DNA from: Myrmaecium sp. VS I D KN 1
Taxonomy: Eukaryota > Ascomycota > Dothideomycetes > Valsariales > Valsariaceae
DNA length: 64,000 nucleotides
Direction: 5' to 3'
NCBI GenBank assembly: GCA_019775845.1
Contig: JADQAV010000028.1
Location: 682,001-746,000 of the forward strand
Position numbers and translations under genes: made by a program
Shown here: positions 46,189-58,095 of the stretch, one piece after another
How positions within the stretch are numbered: the stretch's first letter is position 1
Layout: the number at the start of each line of letters is the position of its first letter
Notes under the pieces: generated by a model
Told to the model about the DNA's origin: nothing
The model's database searches: none
The model's input: only the letters and a program-made list of their open reading frames with translations

Positions 46189-46576
46189 CGCAACCGTGGG
46201 TGAACCGAACAGCTGGATGGTGCAACGAGTGAACGTGTACTGCCTGGGCTGCTCCTCGAAGAAGGACGAAGTGTAGCTCGAGAGAGACAGAGGCCTTCTC
46301 ACATTGGTCGCATACACAAGCGAAGGAGAAAGAGGAGGAGAGCGAAGGAAGAATGCAGGACGAAGAAGGAAGAGAAAAGGACGAAAGAAAAGTAATCGCG
46401 AGCGTTCCTTTGGTAACCGAGAAGCGGGGCGGGGCTGCAGGTTTCGCCGATCCGCCGAGCAAAGTCTTGGCGGGCCACAGACTTCGAAATTCGGCCGTCC
46501 CGATCTTTCCATCGACTCTTCGCATCACCAAATCCCTCCCGACTCACTAATTGCATCAATCTCCCACACAGCAACC
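46189..46576. other. Divergent promoter TYR1 / RPS14
   Basis: 388 bp between divergent starts, so both genes must share this space for their promoters. Purine-rich on the plus strand near 46320-46420. No TTAGGG-type site was seen. Confidence 0.55.
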
Positions 46577-47310
<734 letters not shown>

Positions 47311-48127
47311 ACGGATCGCCTCCTGGCTTCTCTGGTATCCTGGTTGTGCTTGTGGTTTTCATGAGATTGATGACAATTACGCGGGGAACGGCCTTGTGCC
47401 TGGTCCCTATCTTGATGCGTGTCACATAGATGACTGATACCATGATAGCAATCATACATCTCTGATCTATGGTTCATACACTCTCTTGCTTGACTTTGCT
47501 GCGCTTCGCTCTCGTGACGGTGTGTCTCCCTATTCCAGGCGAATCTGCATGTGTTTCTGTTTGCGATCTGAAACGTAGTTGATGCCCAAAACTGCTCCAT
47601 GACAACGCTTTGGGCAGAAATTGACGGGCGTGCTGGAGATGGACGGGCAAGTTTAGCCGGGCTTGCACCTGCATTAGGTACCCCAACCGACCATGCATGA
47701 CATCGCACATGTGCCTGTGAATCGATGAACGTCTTCAATCAGTGATCATCGAAGCGTTACGACACCACGATATTACTATACATTTTACACTCTCCGCTCT
47801 TTTGTCAGCTACAAGAGTCCATCATAGCGTTCATCCGAAAAGAAAGTGGAAAAGAAAAATACAACTGCGACGAAAACGTGAGATTTCGCGCTCTTGGGTT
47901 CATTCCATCTGTTTTGCGCGCGCTAGGCTGCTTTCTTCCGTGTCTCACGTCGACGTTCTTACGCGGGACCTGGCTGAGGGTCGGTAGAAGGAGAAGAAAG
48001 GTTCATTACCAAACTGGAAGCGGAAAAGAAGAGAGAAAGAGAAAGAGGAAATAAATCCGCCAAAAAGCAAAAAGCGACGGGAAAGAAAGAGAGGACACAA
48101 CCCAGAGGAACACAAACACACCACAGC
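47311..48127. other. Intergenic, 0.82 kb
   Basis: RPS14 3' flank and AAR2 promoter with a purine-rich leader (plus strand) directly before the AAR2 start. No gene seen. Confidence 0.5.
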
Positions 48128-49702
48128 ATGCCCGCCCACCCATCATTTAACGAAGGGACCGAAAGCGGCACCGCAACGCTACTCCTCCCCTCCCTCCCAC
48201 CAGGCGCCCTCGTCGGGATCGACCTCCTCGCCCTCAGCACGCCCGACCATCAGCAGCACACCTCTTCTACTTCACCTTCCACCTCTCTAACCTCCACAAC
48301 CTCTCCGCGACCGCGCTTCCGCGGCATCTCCCAGCTGCCCGCGCCCGGATGGCACCTCGCGTACGCCAGCGGGACGGCGACGGCGTCGGTGCGGTACGGG
48401 AGCTGGTTTTACGTCGCGCCGGGGGCGGTGGTGGTGCGGCGGTGGGAGGAGGGGGAGGAGCGGCTTGTTCCTGGGACGGTGGAGGCGGATGCAGATGTGA
48501 GGGAGGGAGAGGATGGACTGTTGGCGTGGCGGCTGCGGGCCCCGAGGGAGGGTGTGCAGGAGGAGGAGGATGCGGGACGGAGGGAGTGGGAGGCGTTGAC
48601 GGGGTGGGTGAGTGAGAGGGTTTTGAGGAGGATTGTGGGGCGGGAGTCAGAGGGGGATTCAAATGGAGGGTTCGAGGTGTCGAGTGTGAGTGTGGGTGTA
48701 GATATGGATGGGGAGGCGGTCGATGATGATGATGAGGAGGATAAGCAGGGGATGGCGGGTTTGGGCGCGGCAGCGGGGTTGGACGGGCAGCGGCGGGTGT
48801 GGGGGAAGATCAGGGCGGATGAAGAAGAGAAAGCTCGGAAGGAGCAAGAGAAAGAGAAGCATAACGCGACGGCGAGGAAGAAAAAGGAAGAAACCACCCT
48901 CCACTTCCTCCCCATCGACCTCCGCCGCACCTGGCCCGCCGCCGCCACGGGCCGGGCCCGCACCCTCGCCGCGCAAGACCGCAGCTGGGCCCTCGACACG
49001 CTGCTCGCGCAGCACTGCGCCGACTCCGAAAACCCACAGGACATCCTCGCCGAGCTGCAGTTCTGCTTCCTCAACGCGCTCGCGCTGCACAACCCGGCCT
49101 GCCTCGCCCAGTGGCGGCGGCTGGTGGGGTTGCTGCTCACCTGCGCGCGCGCCGCCGCGCGCGACCGGCCGGGCTTCTTTGCGGCGTTCCTCGCACTGCT
49201 GCGGTGCCAGCTGGTCCACGTGGCGGATGCGGAGGCGGGGTTGTTTGCGAGCGCGGTGCTGGGGGAGGTGGATGAGGTGGAGGGCGGGGCGTGGTTGCGC
49301 GGGTTGCTGATGCGGTTTCGGAGGGGGTTGGAGGGGGTTGAGGGGGCTGATGCTGATGCTGATGGGGAGGGGAAGGGGAAGAAGGATGTGCTGGGGGAGT
49401 TGGAGAAGCTGGAGACGTGGCTGCGAAGGACTCGTGGCTGGGAGCTGGATCCCCGCGCGTTGGTCCGGCGTGGCGTGCTTGCGCTTGAGGATGGTGAGGT
49501 GGTGGAGATGGATGTGCCCGGCTTTGAGGCGGAGGATGAGAGTGGTGAGTATGCGCCGACGGTGGTGGAGTTGAGCGCTGCGCAGTTGAGGGAGTTGGGG
49601 TTTGCGGTTGAGGAGGGGGAGGGGGATAAAGAGGGGGTGGAGGGGGTGGAGGGGGAGATGGAGCAGGAGGAAGAGGAGGAAGAGGTGGATATGAGGTATT
49701 GA
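48128..49702 (+). CDS. aar2: AAR2 U5 snRNP assembly factor
   Basis: A single exon of 524 residues. The N-terminal domain contains GALVGIDLLALSTP, FRGISQLPAPGWHLAYASGT and YGSWFYVAPGAVVVRRW, which together are the diagnostic AAR2 start (binding of a short ligand-like core and the F-x-G-I-x-x-I/L-P-x-G-x-H motif). The C-terminal helical domain includes LLAQHCADSENPQDILAELQ, FCFLNALALHNPACLAQWRR and FFAAFLALLRCQLVHV. Two acidic low-complexity insertions are present (about 200-215 and the C-terminus). Aar2 binds Prp8 during U5 snRNP biogenesis and blocks premature Brr2 binding. A few long antisense frames are codon-bias shadows. Confidence 0.93.
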   Translation: MPAHPSFNEGTESGTATLLLPSLPPGALVGIDLLALSTPDHQQHTSSTSPSTSLTSTTSPRPRFRGISQLPAPGWHLAYASGTATASVRYGSWFYVAPGAVVVRRWEEGEERLVPGTVEADADVREGEDGLLAWRLRAPREGVQEEEDAGRREWEALTGWVSERVLRRIVGRESEGDSNGGFEVSSVSVGVDMDGEAVDDDDEEDKQGMAGLGAAAGLDGQRRVWGKIRADEEEKARKEQEKEKHNATARKKKEETTLHFLPIDLRRTWPAAATGRARTLAAQDRSWALDTLLAQHCADSENPQDILAELQFCFLNALALHNPACLAQWRRLVGLLLTCARAAARDRPGFFAAFLALLRCQLVHVADAEAGLFASAVLGEVDEVEGGAWLRGLLMRFRRGLEGVEGADADADGEGKGKKDVLGELEKLETWLRRTRGWELDPRALVRRGVLALEDGEVVEMDVPGFEAEDESGEYAPTVVELSAAQLRELGFAVEEGEGDKEGVEGVEGEMEQEEEEEEVDMRY

Positions 49703-49980
49703 GCGCCTTTTGTTTTATCTTTTGAGGATGGAGAGAAAACGACGAGTCTGGAAAAAAGCAGATATAGGAAGGAGAAACATGATCTGGTGTCCATTATTCA
49801 AGGGCTCATCTTCCTTGTAATTATGTATTTATAGAAACCCAAGCTGATTCACGGTGTGAAGCCTTTTCGACAGAATATGTTGATAACATACAACAACGAT
49901 GACATTACGTATCGAATCAATTATATACATCAATCCGTGCTTCCAAGACATACAAGGCATACAAGGCATCTCCCAATCAC

Positions 49981-52900
49981 TCACTCAGTCAAAACCCCAA
50001 ACTCCGCCACCGTCGCGCCATTCCGCGTGGACACCCCACTCTGCGCACCCCCCTGGTTCCCAAAAACCCCCAGCACCGCATACCGCCCGCTCCACACCCC
50101 CGGATCCAGCGTGACCGTCGTGGAGTTACCGACGTAGGTCGCGATCTCCGCCGCCGCGCTCGCGTTCCACGGCCGACTGACGGCGACCCGGGGCACGGTG
50201 GAGACGTTGCGGACGGCGTCGCCGTCGGCGACGGTCTCAGGCGCGAACGCGTCGAGGGCGGCGAAGGAGGTTGGCAGGGCGGCCGGGTCGGGCGGGGTGG
50301 TCGCGTTGGTGAAGAGGACGGTGAAGAAGGCGGGCGGATGGGAGGCCCAGTCGAGGCGGAGCTGGGTGACCTCGGTGAAGGTCTGGGCGGCGGTGGTGCG
50401 GTTGTAGCCCGTTTGCACGACGAGCCAGCTGAGGATGTCTGGGTCGGTGGGCTGCCAGACCGTGCTGGTGGCGCCGTCGACGGCGGCGGAGGGGAATTGG
50501 CCTGGTTGGAAGGGCTGCGCGGAGGCGGCGGAGAGGCACTGTGCGAGGTTGCCGGGCCAGGTCAGGTTGTGGCTGTATTGTCGGTTGGGCAGGACGAGGG
50601 TGCCGTTCGGCGGGAGCGGGTAGGTCGTGTCACGGTCCTGGCCGATGGTGACGGGGATGGCGGAGTCGAGGAAGGTGGCGTTCGCGTTCGCGAGGGAGTA
50701 GTTGGCCGGCAGCCGGGAGATGGTCGTGTGGGTTTGGTTGCTCCACGCCGCGATCGCGTGGCCTTGGTAGTAGAGGTTGCGGTAGCGGAGCTGGGGGATC
50801 TGCGGCGGTAGCGCCGGGTCGATGTTGAAGCTGTCAAGGAGGAGGCGCAGGCCGAGGTAGCCGTACACGCTGACGCGGTGCGCACCGCCGATCCCGGTGA
50901 GGAAGGGGAAGGCTGGGTGGGTGCCGCCGTTGATGGTGTAGTTGTCCAGGAGCTGCTCCGAGAAGTGGAACCAGGGGCCGCGGATGTAGGGGGAGCTGCC
51001 GTACAGGGCGTAGGTGTACGCGCTGCAACCTGATGGCGACACCTCGTTCGCGACGATGCTGAAGACGCCGTAGGTCATGCCGGGCCCATTCACTGACTGC
51101 CTATTGGCATAGTAATCCAGATCGGACAGAGAATAGGAGTTGGGGTAGTCGAGGATGTCGTCGACCAGGACGACGTCCGCCTGCTTCACGCTGATGCTGC
51201 CGTTCATAGTATCGTACTCGAGGATGATGTCGGCGTTCTGATTGACGGGGATGTCTACCTTGGAGGCCTGCGTAGCCCACGTCTCGTTGGTGGGGACGCC
51301 GAAGCGCGAGCGGAAGACATTGGCGGTCTCAAGGTGCGTCTTGATGAGAGCCATCGTATATCCGGGGTCGTCGACATGGTTCGCATACTCGTCCTATAGC
51401 CCCTATTTAGCACGCATTCGGGTCCTTTCCATGATTGTCTCCACTTACCGGATCAGTTGCGTTCTTCAGATGATACGTATCCGTGGTGCTGTTATACTCC
51501 AACAACTCAGAATACAACGTCGCAATCGAATCGTACACCGGCCACAACTCATCCCTGAACGTCTCACTATCTCCAGTGGCAGCGTAGTAGTTGAACAGTT
51601 GCAGACCGATATCACCGTTCAGATGGTACTCGTAGTCGAAGCACGGGCCGCTGGCCGTGCAGTTCCCATAGCGGCCGCTGGTCCAGGAATAGATGGCGGC
51701 ATTGTCGGAGAAGGTGGTGTGGTTCTGGGAGGACTGATACGCCGTCTGGGCGTTCTTCTTGGCCTGGGGATACTTGTCGACGCGGTAGTTGGCGATCTGC
51801 TTGCCGGCTTGAGGGTGCGCGACCACGAGACCGGGAGCCATCCAGACGTCCATGTCCCAGAAGACCATGCCAGCGTAGCAGTCCGAGACGAGGCCGCAGA
51901 CGGAGATGCCGTGGAGGTCGAGCTTGGTGTTGTTGCCAGCCGCAGCGATGGCGTTCGTGCCGACGATGTTCTGGAGGAGGTAGTACGGGTTCGTCACGGC
52001 GAGGACCTGTTGTTCCTGGAGATACTCGTCGTCCGGGAGAGAGCCATCGGGGAGGGAGTAGTCGTCCACGGAGTCGGGGGTCAAGATGCTCGCCCACTCC
52101 TGGACGTGTGATTCGAGCAGCTGATCCCAGCCATCCTGAGCACCACCTAGCGAAGCATTCTTTGCGGTCTTCTGAGGATCCTCGAACGCATCTGTGGAAG
52201 CGATACCAATATACTTCTCCACGACCGCCGTCTTTCCGGGCGTCAGCACGACATCCACCCCCTGCGCAATCGAGCTGTCGTTCGCGGAGCTGAACGGGCC
52301 TTCGCTCAACTGCCTCCTCGTGCTCCAGTCCAGATCCGCCCCCGCCAACGTGGAGTACACGTAGGTCTCCACGGTCGACACGCCCCACGGGCTCACCGCG
52401 CTCCAGATGGAGCTGTTCCCATCAAGCCCCGTGCCCACCGTGTTCGTCCTCACCGCCGCCTGTCCATCGAGCACATCGGCCACTGTGACGTTCACGTCCG
52501 TCTGCCCCAGCGTACTCAACTCCAGCCTGATCACAGCCCGGTTCACGAGCAGCTTGTGCAGGAACATGTCATACCGCACCTGCAGCCCGTCTTGCGCACC
52601 AGTCGGCCACCACTCAAACGCCCAGCTCAGCCTGCCCTCCCGCACATTCAAACTGCTCTGCCACTCCCGCACCGCGCTCTCATTCGTCCCCCGACCCAGC
52701 GTCTCATTTCCCCACAGCACCGCCAACCCGCTCCAGTGCGGGAGGCCCGCGATTACGCTCTCATAGCCGTACTGGTACAGCCAGGGGAAGTTGGTCCCCG
52801 CCAGCTCCGGCTGGGCGTCCCAGAAGCCGGCGACGGTGCCGAAGGCCTGGCGCGGGGTGAAGAGGGGCCAGCCGGCGGTGGAGTTGTCGGTGCTCTCGCT

Positions 52901-53152
52901 GCCGGGCACGGAGGCGTTGGGCGGGGGCAGGTCGACCTCGAAGAAGGGGCCGAGCAGCGAGGTGGACAGGCCGATGTAGCCGTTCGCGATCGAGGGGCGG
53001 GTCTGGTAGGTGTTGAGGCCGGTGAGGAGGGAGGTGTTCAGCGTCCAGGCCTCCGTGTCCCAGGTCGTGTTGGCGAAGCGGGTTTCGATGATGGTGCCGG
53101 ACACGGCGCGGGCCGCCAGGAGGGCGGTGGTGAGGAATGAGGTCGACGGCAT
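49981..53152 (-). CDS. treA: Acid trehalase (GH65), secreted
   Basis: Two exons (53152-51449, 51393-49981; intron 55 bp) give 1038 residues, the usual length for fungal acid trehalases. A signal peptide (MPSTSFLTTALLAARAVSG) is followed by the GH65 N-terminal beta-sandwich. The catalytic barrel contains HGISVCGLVSDCYAGMVFWD, WMAPGLVVAHP, and SGPCFDYEYHLNGDIG, in which Glu508 is the likely general acid. The C-terminal beta-sandwich includes VDGATSTVWQPTDPDILSWL. Dozens of Asn-X-Ser/Thr sequons fit a heavily glycosylated wall or vacuolar enzyme. It hydrolyses trehalose to two glucose molecules and lets the fungus use external trehalose. The long upstream region carries CreA-like and stress-like sites, consistent with carbon repression. 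Confidence 0.95.
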
Positions 53153-53956
53153 GGTGGTGGATCACTGCGCGGTGGGAAGTCAGCCATGGCAGGTCGCTTC
53201 GATCATCGTAGGATCGTTCTAAAAGTCCAATTGCCATTGACAGCGCAATTGAAGTGACAGGGGCACCAGTGAAGGCAGAAACACTCCATTCCTGCCATCC
53301 ATTGTGATTGCGCTCACCAAAAGCGCATGCGTCCCAGTGATATATCCGAAAGGAGAAAGGAAGGCATCACAGGAAGAAATGGAAGACAACCGTACCTCTC
53401 ACACGCAACGACGACTCCCCACGCAGAACTACAGTACCTTCGCCAGTGAACCCAACCTACAGGGAAGAAGGATCCCCAAGTCTCTATCTCCAAAAGGGAC
53501 GCCAAAACGACGGAAACGCAACAAGGGAGCGCCAATTCCAATTGAGGGACTTGCACGAAGAACGACGAAGCGAGAGACAGATCTCAACGTGAATGGGAGA
53601 AGTAAGAAGAAGTAAGAAAAAGAAGAAGAGAAGAAGAAAAAGAAAGAAGGTCGATCAGTCCAATCCCTGTCCTTATACTCCTTCAAACCCAAGCTTCTCC
53701 AATCCACGCCGCTCAGCTCAGCTCGCCATCAGCCAACAAAAAAACGATGTGGAGAAAGGGAAAAAAAAAAAGCCGACGTACAGACAGTAGGTAACATACG
53801 TCAGTCACATCACCAATGGACCTCACGAACGGGCCTAAACCGACCTAACTAGTCCCGTTTCCGACGTGTGCCAGGTCATGGGATCCCCCGCCATTGGAAA
53901 AAAGGGGAATGACGGCGGCGGCGAGCGGCGGGGGAAAAGCAGCCAAGCCAAGCCAA

Positions 53957-53980
53957 GCGGGGACCTCGAGGTTTCCCCGC
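53957..53980. promoter_or_regulatory. Imperfect palindrome with two CreA-type sites
   Basis: GCGGGG (53957-53962) and its inverse CCCCGC (53975-53980) flank a palindromic core ACCTCGAGGT, forming a near-perfect 24-bp dyad about 810 bp upstream of acid trehalase. Both arms match the CreA/Mig1 consensus SYGGRG in opposite orientation. Carbon catabolite repression is inferred. Confidence 0.4.
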
Positions 53981-54567
53981 ATTCCACGGCCCTCCCACCG
54001 GATCTGACGATGTGCCAGGTGGGCGGTTCCTCGGCTGATGATAAACCGGTTTTACCACCACGGTTCCCCTGCTGATCCCCACACACGCGGAGGGTGAACG
54101 GCGACGGCCATGCCACGCCAGCGTCACCGGGTTGTTCGGAAGAAGCGGAAAAGTGGCGGCGAGGGAAGAAAAGAAAAGAACGCAGGGAATTAGGAGGGAG
54201 AGTGTGAGAGAGGGAAAAATCAAAGGCAAACGCTCCGTCTTGCATTTTATATATATATCAAATTATCTCTAGGTGATCCGAACGAAAAGCATAGTCGCAA
54301 TGAGCAGAGGGAGAGCAATCACATTCGATATGCAAGTCTGCAAAGGAGAAACGGTGAAGAGACTCTCGCGAGTCTTTCTACGACGAGCTGTATTCACTCA
54401 ACGAAAATTCCCTGCCCTGCCCTGCTTCCCCGGAGATCGATCCCCTTCCCTCTCTATCTCCCTCTCCTCTCTCTCTTTCTATTCATAGCGACACGGATGA
54501 TAAGATCCGTCATCAAAAAGCAAAATACAAGGGAAACTCCACCAGTTCAGATGCCAATCAAATCCGG

Positions 54568-54592
54568 CCCAGCCCAGCCCAGCCCAGCCCAG
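54568..54592 (+). repeat. (CCCAG)5 tandem repeat
   Basis: Five perfect copies of CCCAG in the 3' flank of glycine decarboxylase, about 160 bp past its stop codon. Confidence 0.9.
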
Positions 54593-54754
54593 CCTGAGCA
54601 AAAACACCGGAGGAAAAGCATGTTAAGATCCTTCCTCGCCCTTCTTTTGTGTCTCTTCGAAAGAAGGAGACAAGATTCACATGTTAAATCGTTCATAACC
54701 CCTATGTTCCCCCCACAATCCCTCCCCATCGATGACTTGATGTGGAGCAGCCCC

Positions 54755-57700
54755 TTATGTCGGATTCGGTGCCGCCGCTCCCGTCACGTCTTCCGGCGAG
54801 TCTACGGGCGCGCACGTGCAGAAGAGGTTGGTGTCGCCGTACGCTGTCGTCGCCCATCACGTTAGCAATGTATTCCTTACCCGGCCTCAAAAGAGAAGAA
54901 CAGCGTAACAGGGAAGGGATGAAAAGGAGAAAAGAAGGGAAAACACTCACCATCGTCCAACCGCGCCACCGACGGCCAAAACTTCTTCTCCCTCAACCAC
55001 TCCAGCGGATACGCCGCCTGCTCCCGACTGTACGGCCGATCCCACTCCGCCGCGATGAGGTCCTGCATCGGGTGCGGGCTCATCCTCAGCACGTTCCCCT
55101 CCCGCGGCTGGCGGCCGCGCTCCACCTCCGCGATCTCGGCCCGGATGCGGACGAGGGCGTCGCAGAAGCGGTCCAGCTCCGCCTTGCTCTCCGACTCCGT
55201 CGGCTCGATCATCAGCGTGTTCGCGACCGGCCAGCTCATCGTCGGCGCGTGGAAGCCGTAGTCCTGCAGCCGCTTCGCGATGTCGATCGCCTCCACCCCG
55301 GCCGTCTCCTTGAACCCCCGCACGTCCAGGATGAACTCGTGCGCGCACCGGCCCTGCGCGTTCGTGTACAGGATCGGGTAGTGCGGCTTCAGCCGCGCGA
55401 GCAGGTAGTTGGCGTTCAGCAGCGTGATCTTGGTCGCGTGCGTCAGCCCCGCCCCGCCCATCATCTTGATGTACGCCCAGCTGATGGGCAGGATGCCCGC
55501 GCTGCCCCACGGCGCCGCGCTGATCGGTGCGATCGCATCCTTGCCCCCCGTCCGAACGATCGGGTGGCCGGGGAGGAATTCCCGGAGGTGGCTGGCCACG
55601 CCGATCGGACCCACGCCGGGCCCGCCACCGCCGTGGGGGATGCAGAAGGTCTTGTGGAGGTTGAGATGGCACACGTCCGCGCCGATCTCACCGGGAGAGC
55701 ACAGGCCGATCTGGGCGTTCATGTTGGCACCGTCCATGTACACCTGGCCGCCATGTTGATGGACGAGTTCACAGACCGCCTTGATCTCCGGCTCGAAGAC
55801 GCCAAACGTGCTGGGATAAGTGACCATGATCGCCGCGAGCTCTTCGCTGTGCTTCTCGCATTTGGCTCGGAGGTCTTCCATGTCCAAATTGCCTGTCACG
55901 CTGTCACACTTGATCGGAACCACACGCATCCCGTTCATGGCCGCGCTGGCTGGGTTCGTCCCATGAGCAGAAACCGGGATCAGGCAGATATCTCTCTTTT
56001 TCTCATCCGCCGCCTGGCGCTTCTCATGATATTTCTTGATCACCCGAAGGCCAGCAAATTCGCCTTGCGCACCGGAGTTTGGCTGGAGAGAAACTGCGGC
56101 GAATCCCGTAATCTCCGCCAGGTCCCTGCTCAGATCGTCGATGAGGTCGGCGTAACCTTGCGTCTGGTCGCGGCGAGCAAACGGATGTATGTTGCAGAAC
56201 GTCGGCCAGGTGATCGGAACCATCTCGGCAGTGCCGTTCAACTTCATGGTGCAAGATCCGAGGGGGATCATGGAATGAACGAGCGAGAGGTCCTTAGACT
56301 GAAGATGATGGATGTATCGGAGCAGTTCTGTTTCGGAATGATGCGTGTTGAACACGGGATGGGTGAGGTACGGCGAGGACCGCTTGAAGGGAGCCGGGAG
56401 CTCTGTGGAAGGCATGGGAATGCCATCAAGCTCCGCCAGTGTCGACGTAGGCTCATTACCCTTACTGAAGCACTTCATAATGCGAGCCAGTGCTGCCTCG
56501 TCCACAGTCTCATCAAGCGTGATGCCAACCGTGTTATTATCAATTTTCCTGAAGTTCATTTTCCTGTCCATCGCTCGCTCCAGGACAGCATTCGTTTTGC
56601 TACCACACTTGATCCAAAGCGTGTCGAAACGGGCGGTATCGGTGCTCCCTATCACGGTGAAACCCTGCTTCTGTACCCACTCGGCAACGATCTTTGTGTA
56701 GAAGACCACCCGTTCCGCAATAGCTTTCAGTCCGTGGGGTCCATGGTAGACGGCGTAGAAGGCATTCATATTGGCCAGCAGTGCCTGCGCCGTACAAATA
56801 TTGCTGGTTGCCTTCTCGCGACGGATATGTTGTTCCCTCGTCTGCAAAGCTAGCCGGTATGCCTTGCCACCCAGTCGATCCTTGGAGACGCCGATCAGGC
56901 GGCCGGGAATCTTCCGCTTGTGCTTCTCCGTGCAGGCAAAGAAGGCTGCGTGGGGACCGCCAAAGCCCAGCGGTACACCGAACCTCTGAGCATTGCCAAA
57001 GGCCACATCGGCGCCGAACTCTCCAGGAGGTGTGAGTAGAGTCAGGGCTAAGAGGTCCGTGCCGACGCATACCGTGCCTCCCAGCTTATGGACCTCATCG
57101 GACAGGCCCCGGAAGTCCTCGACCGCGCCGGACGCGTCTGGATACTGCACCAAGACCCCAATGAGATCGTTGCCCAATTCCTTGACCCTCTTGAAGTCAT
57201 CCTCGAGAACGTTGCCGATCTCAAGCGTGATCCCGAAGCCGTCGGCGCGGGATTCCAATACCGCAATCGTCTGCGGGTGACACTTCTCCGAGACCAGGAA
57301 CACCTTCTTCGGCTGCTTCTGCCTGCTCATAGGGAGGGAGTTCATAGCCAAAGTCATGGCTTCAGCCGCAGCGGTGGCTTCGTCCAGCACGGAGGCATTG
57401 GCGATCGGCAGCGCGGTGAGGTCAGAGACCATGGTCTGGAAGTTGAGAAGAGACTCCAGCCGACCCTGGCTGATCTCCGGTTGGTACGGCGTGTAACTGG
57501 TGTACCAAGCCGGGTTCTCGAGCACGTTCCGTTTGATCACCTCCGGCACATGTGTGTTCGCATATCCGCACCCAATGTAGCTCGTGTATGCTCGGTTCTT
57601 CCTTGCGTGCTTCCAAAGCTGCTTCAGGACCTTGCTTTCCGACATGCCGGAGAACTCATAGCTGTGATTTTTGAGAGATTCACTGACCCGGTCTTCTTCC

Positions 57701-58095
57701 GGTCGACCGATCTTCATGTCCCGGTTCGAGAGGACATCGGGCGGTATGACTTGCCTGACGAAATCGTCGAGGGAGGCCGGTGGGTCATCGAGCGCTTTCA
57801 GCATCTCCTCCGCCTCTTGGGGAGAGGGGCCAATGTGACGGCGCGGAAAAGTGTCTTGCGGGGCCATGAGGGCCTGTATGCGGATATCGTGCAAGTCGCT
57901 CGCGGGGCCCTTGGCGTCCATGGGGTCTTCGGTCGTGCTAGAATGAAAATGCCTTGCTGTCGGAGCAGTCAATCGAGGGCCGAAGGATCGTCGAGCAAGT
58001 GGCGCCCCAGAAAGTCGCCGACAAGAGCGCATGGGGGCGCAGTGAAGCCATGGGCGAGCCCGTAAGCTCGCCCCTCTCACACACGCAACTTGCAT
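54755..58095 (-). CDS. gcv2: Glycine dehydrogenase (decarboxylating), P protein, mitochondrial
   Basis: A long exon (58095-54951) and a short last exon (54843-54755; intron 107 bp) give 1077 residues. The N-terminus is Arg-rich with SFGPRL and RHFHSSTTEDP, a mitochondrial presequence; the Met at residue 22 is an alternative start. Two halves of the PLP-fold follow, opening FPRRHIGPSPQEAEEMLKAL and, in the second half, PLGSCTMKLNGTAEM. HLNLHKTFCIPHGGGGPG contains the PLP-binding Lys. The last exon adds the conserved AYGDTNLFCTCAPV. The enzyme is the P subunit of the glycine cleavage system: it decarboxylates glycine onto the lipoyl arm of H protein, feeding one-carbon metabolism. The last exon holds about 30 residues that would be lost if the intron were ignored. 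Confidence 0.96.

Larger units (their letters stand above)
53153..54754. other. Intergenic, acid trehalase promoter, 1.6 kb
   Basis: Long non-coding stretch upstream of acid trehalase. Between 53870 and 54100 it is rich in GGGG/CCCC elements: a CreA-like dyad (separate entry), CCAAT boxes (ATTGG near 53893), AGGGG near 53901 and CCCCT near 54066. A short TA run lies near 54248. No gene seen. Confidence 0.5.

Noticed and set aside
48409-49794. 461-codon minus-strand frame opposite AAR2
   Set aside because: Ser-rich mirror of the Glu-rich AAR2 coding strand.
54742-56853. 703-codon plus-strand frame opposite glycine decarboxylase
   Set aside because: It is antisense to a clearly recognised enzyme; its length follows from GC-rich codon bias and no domain is visible.
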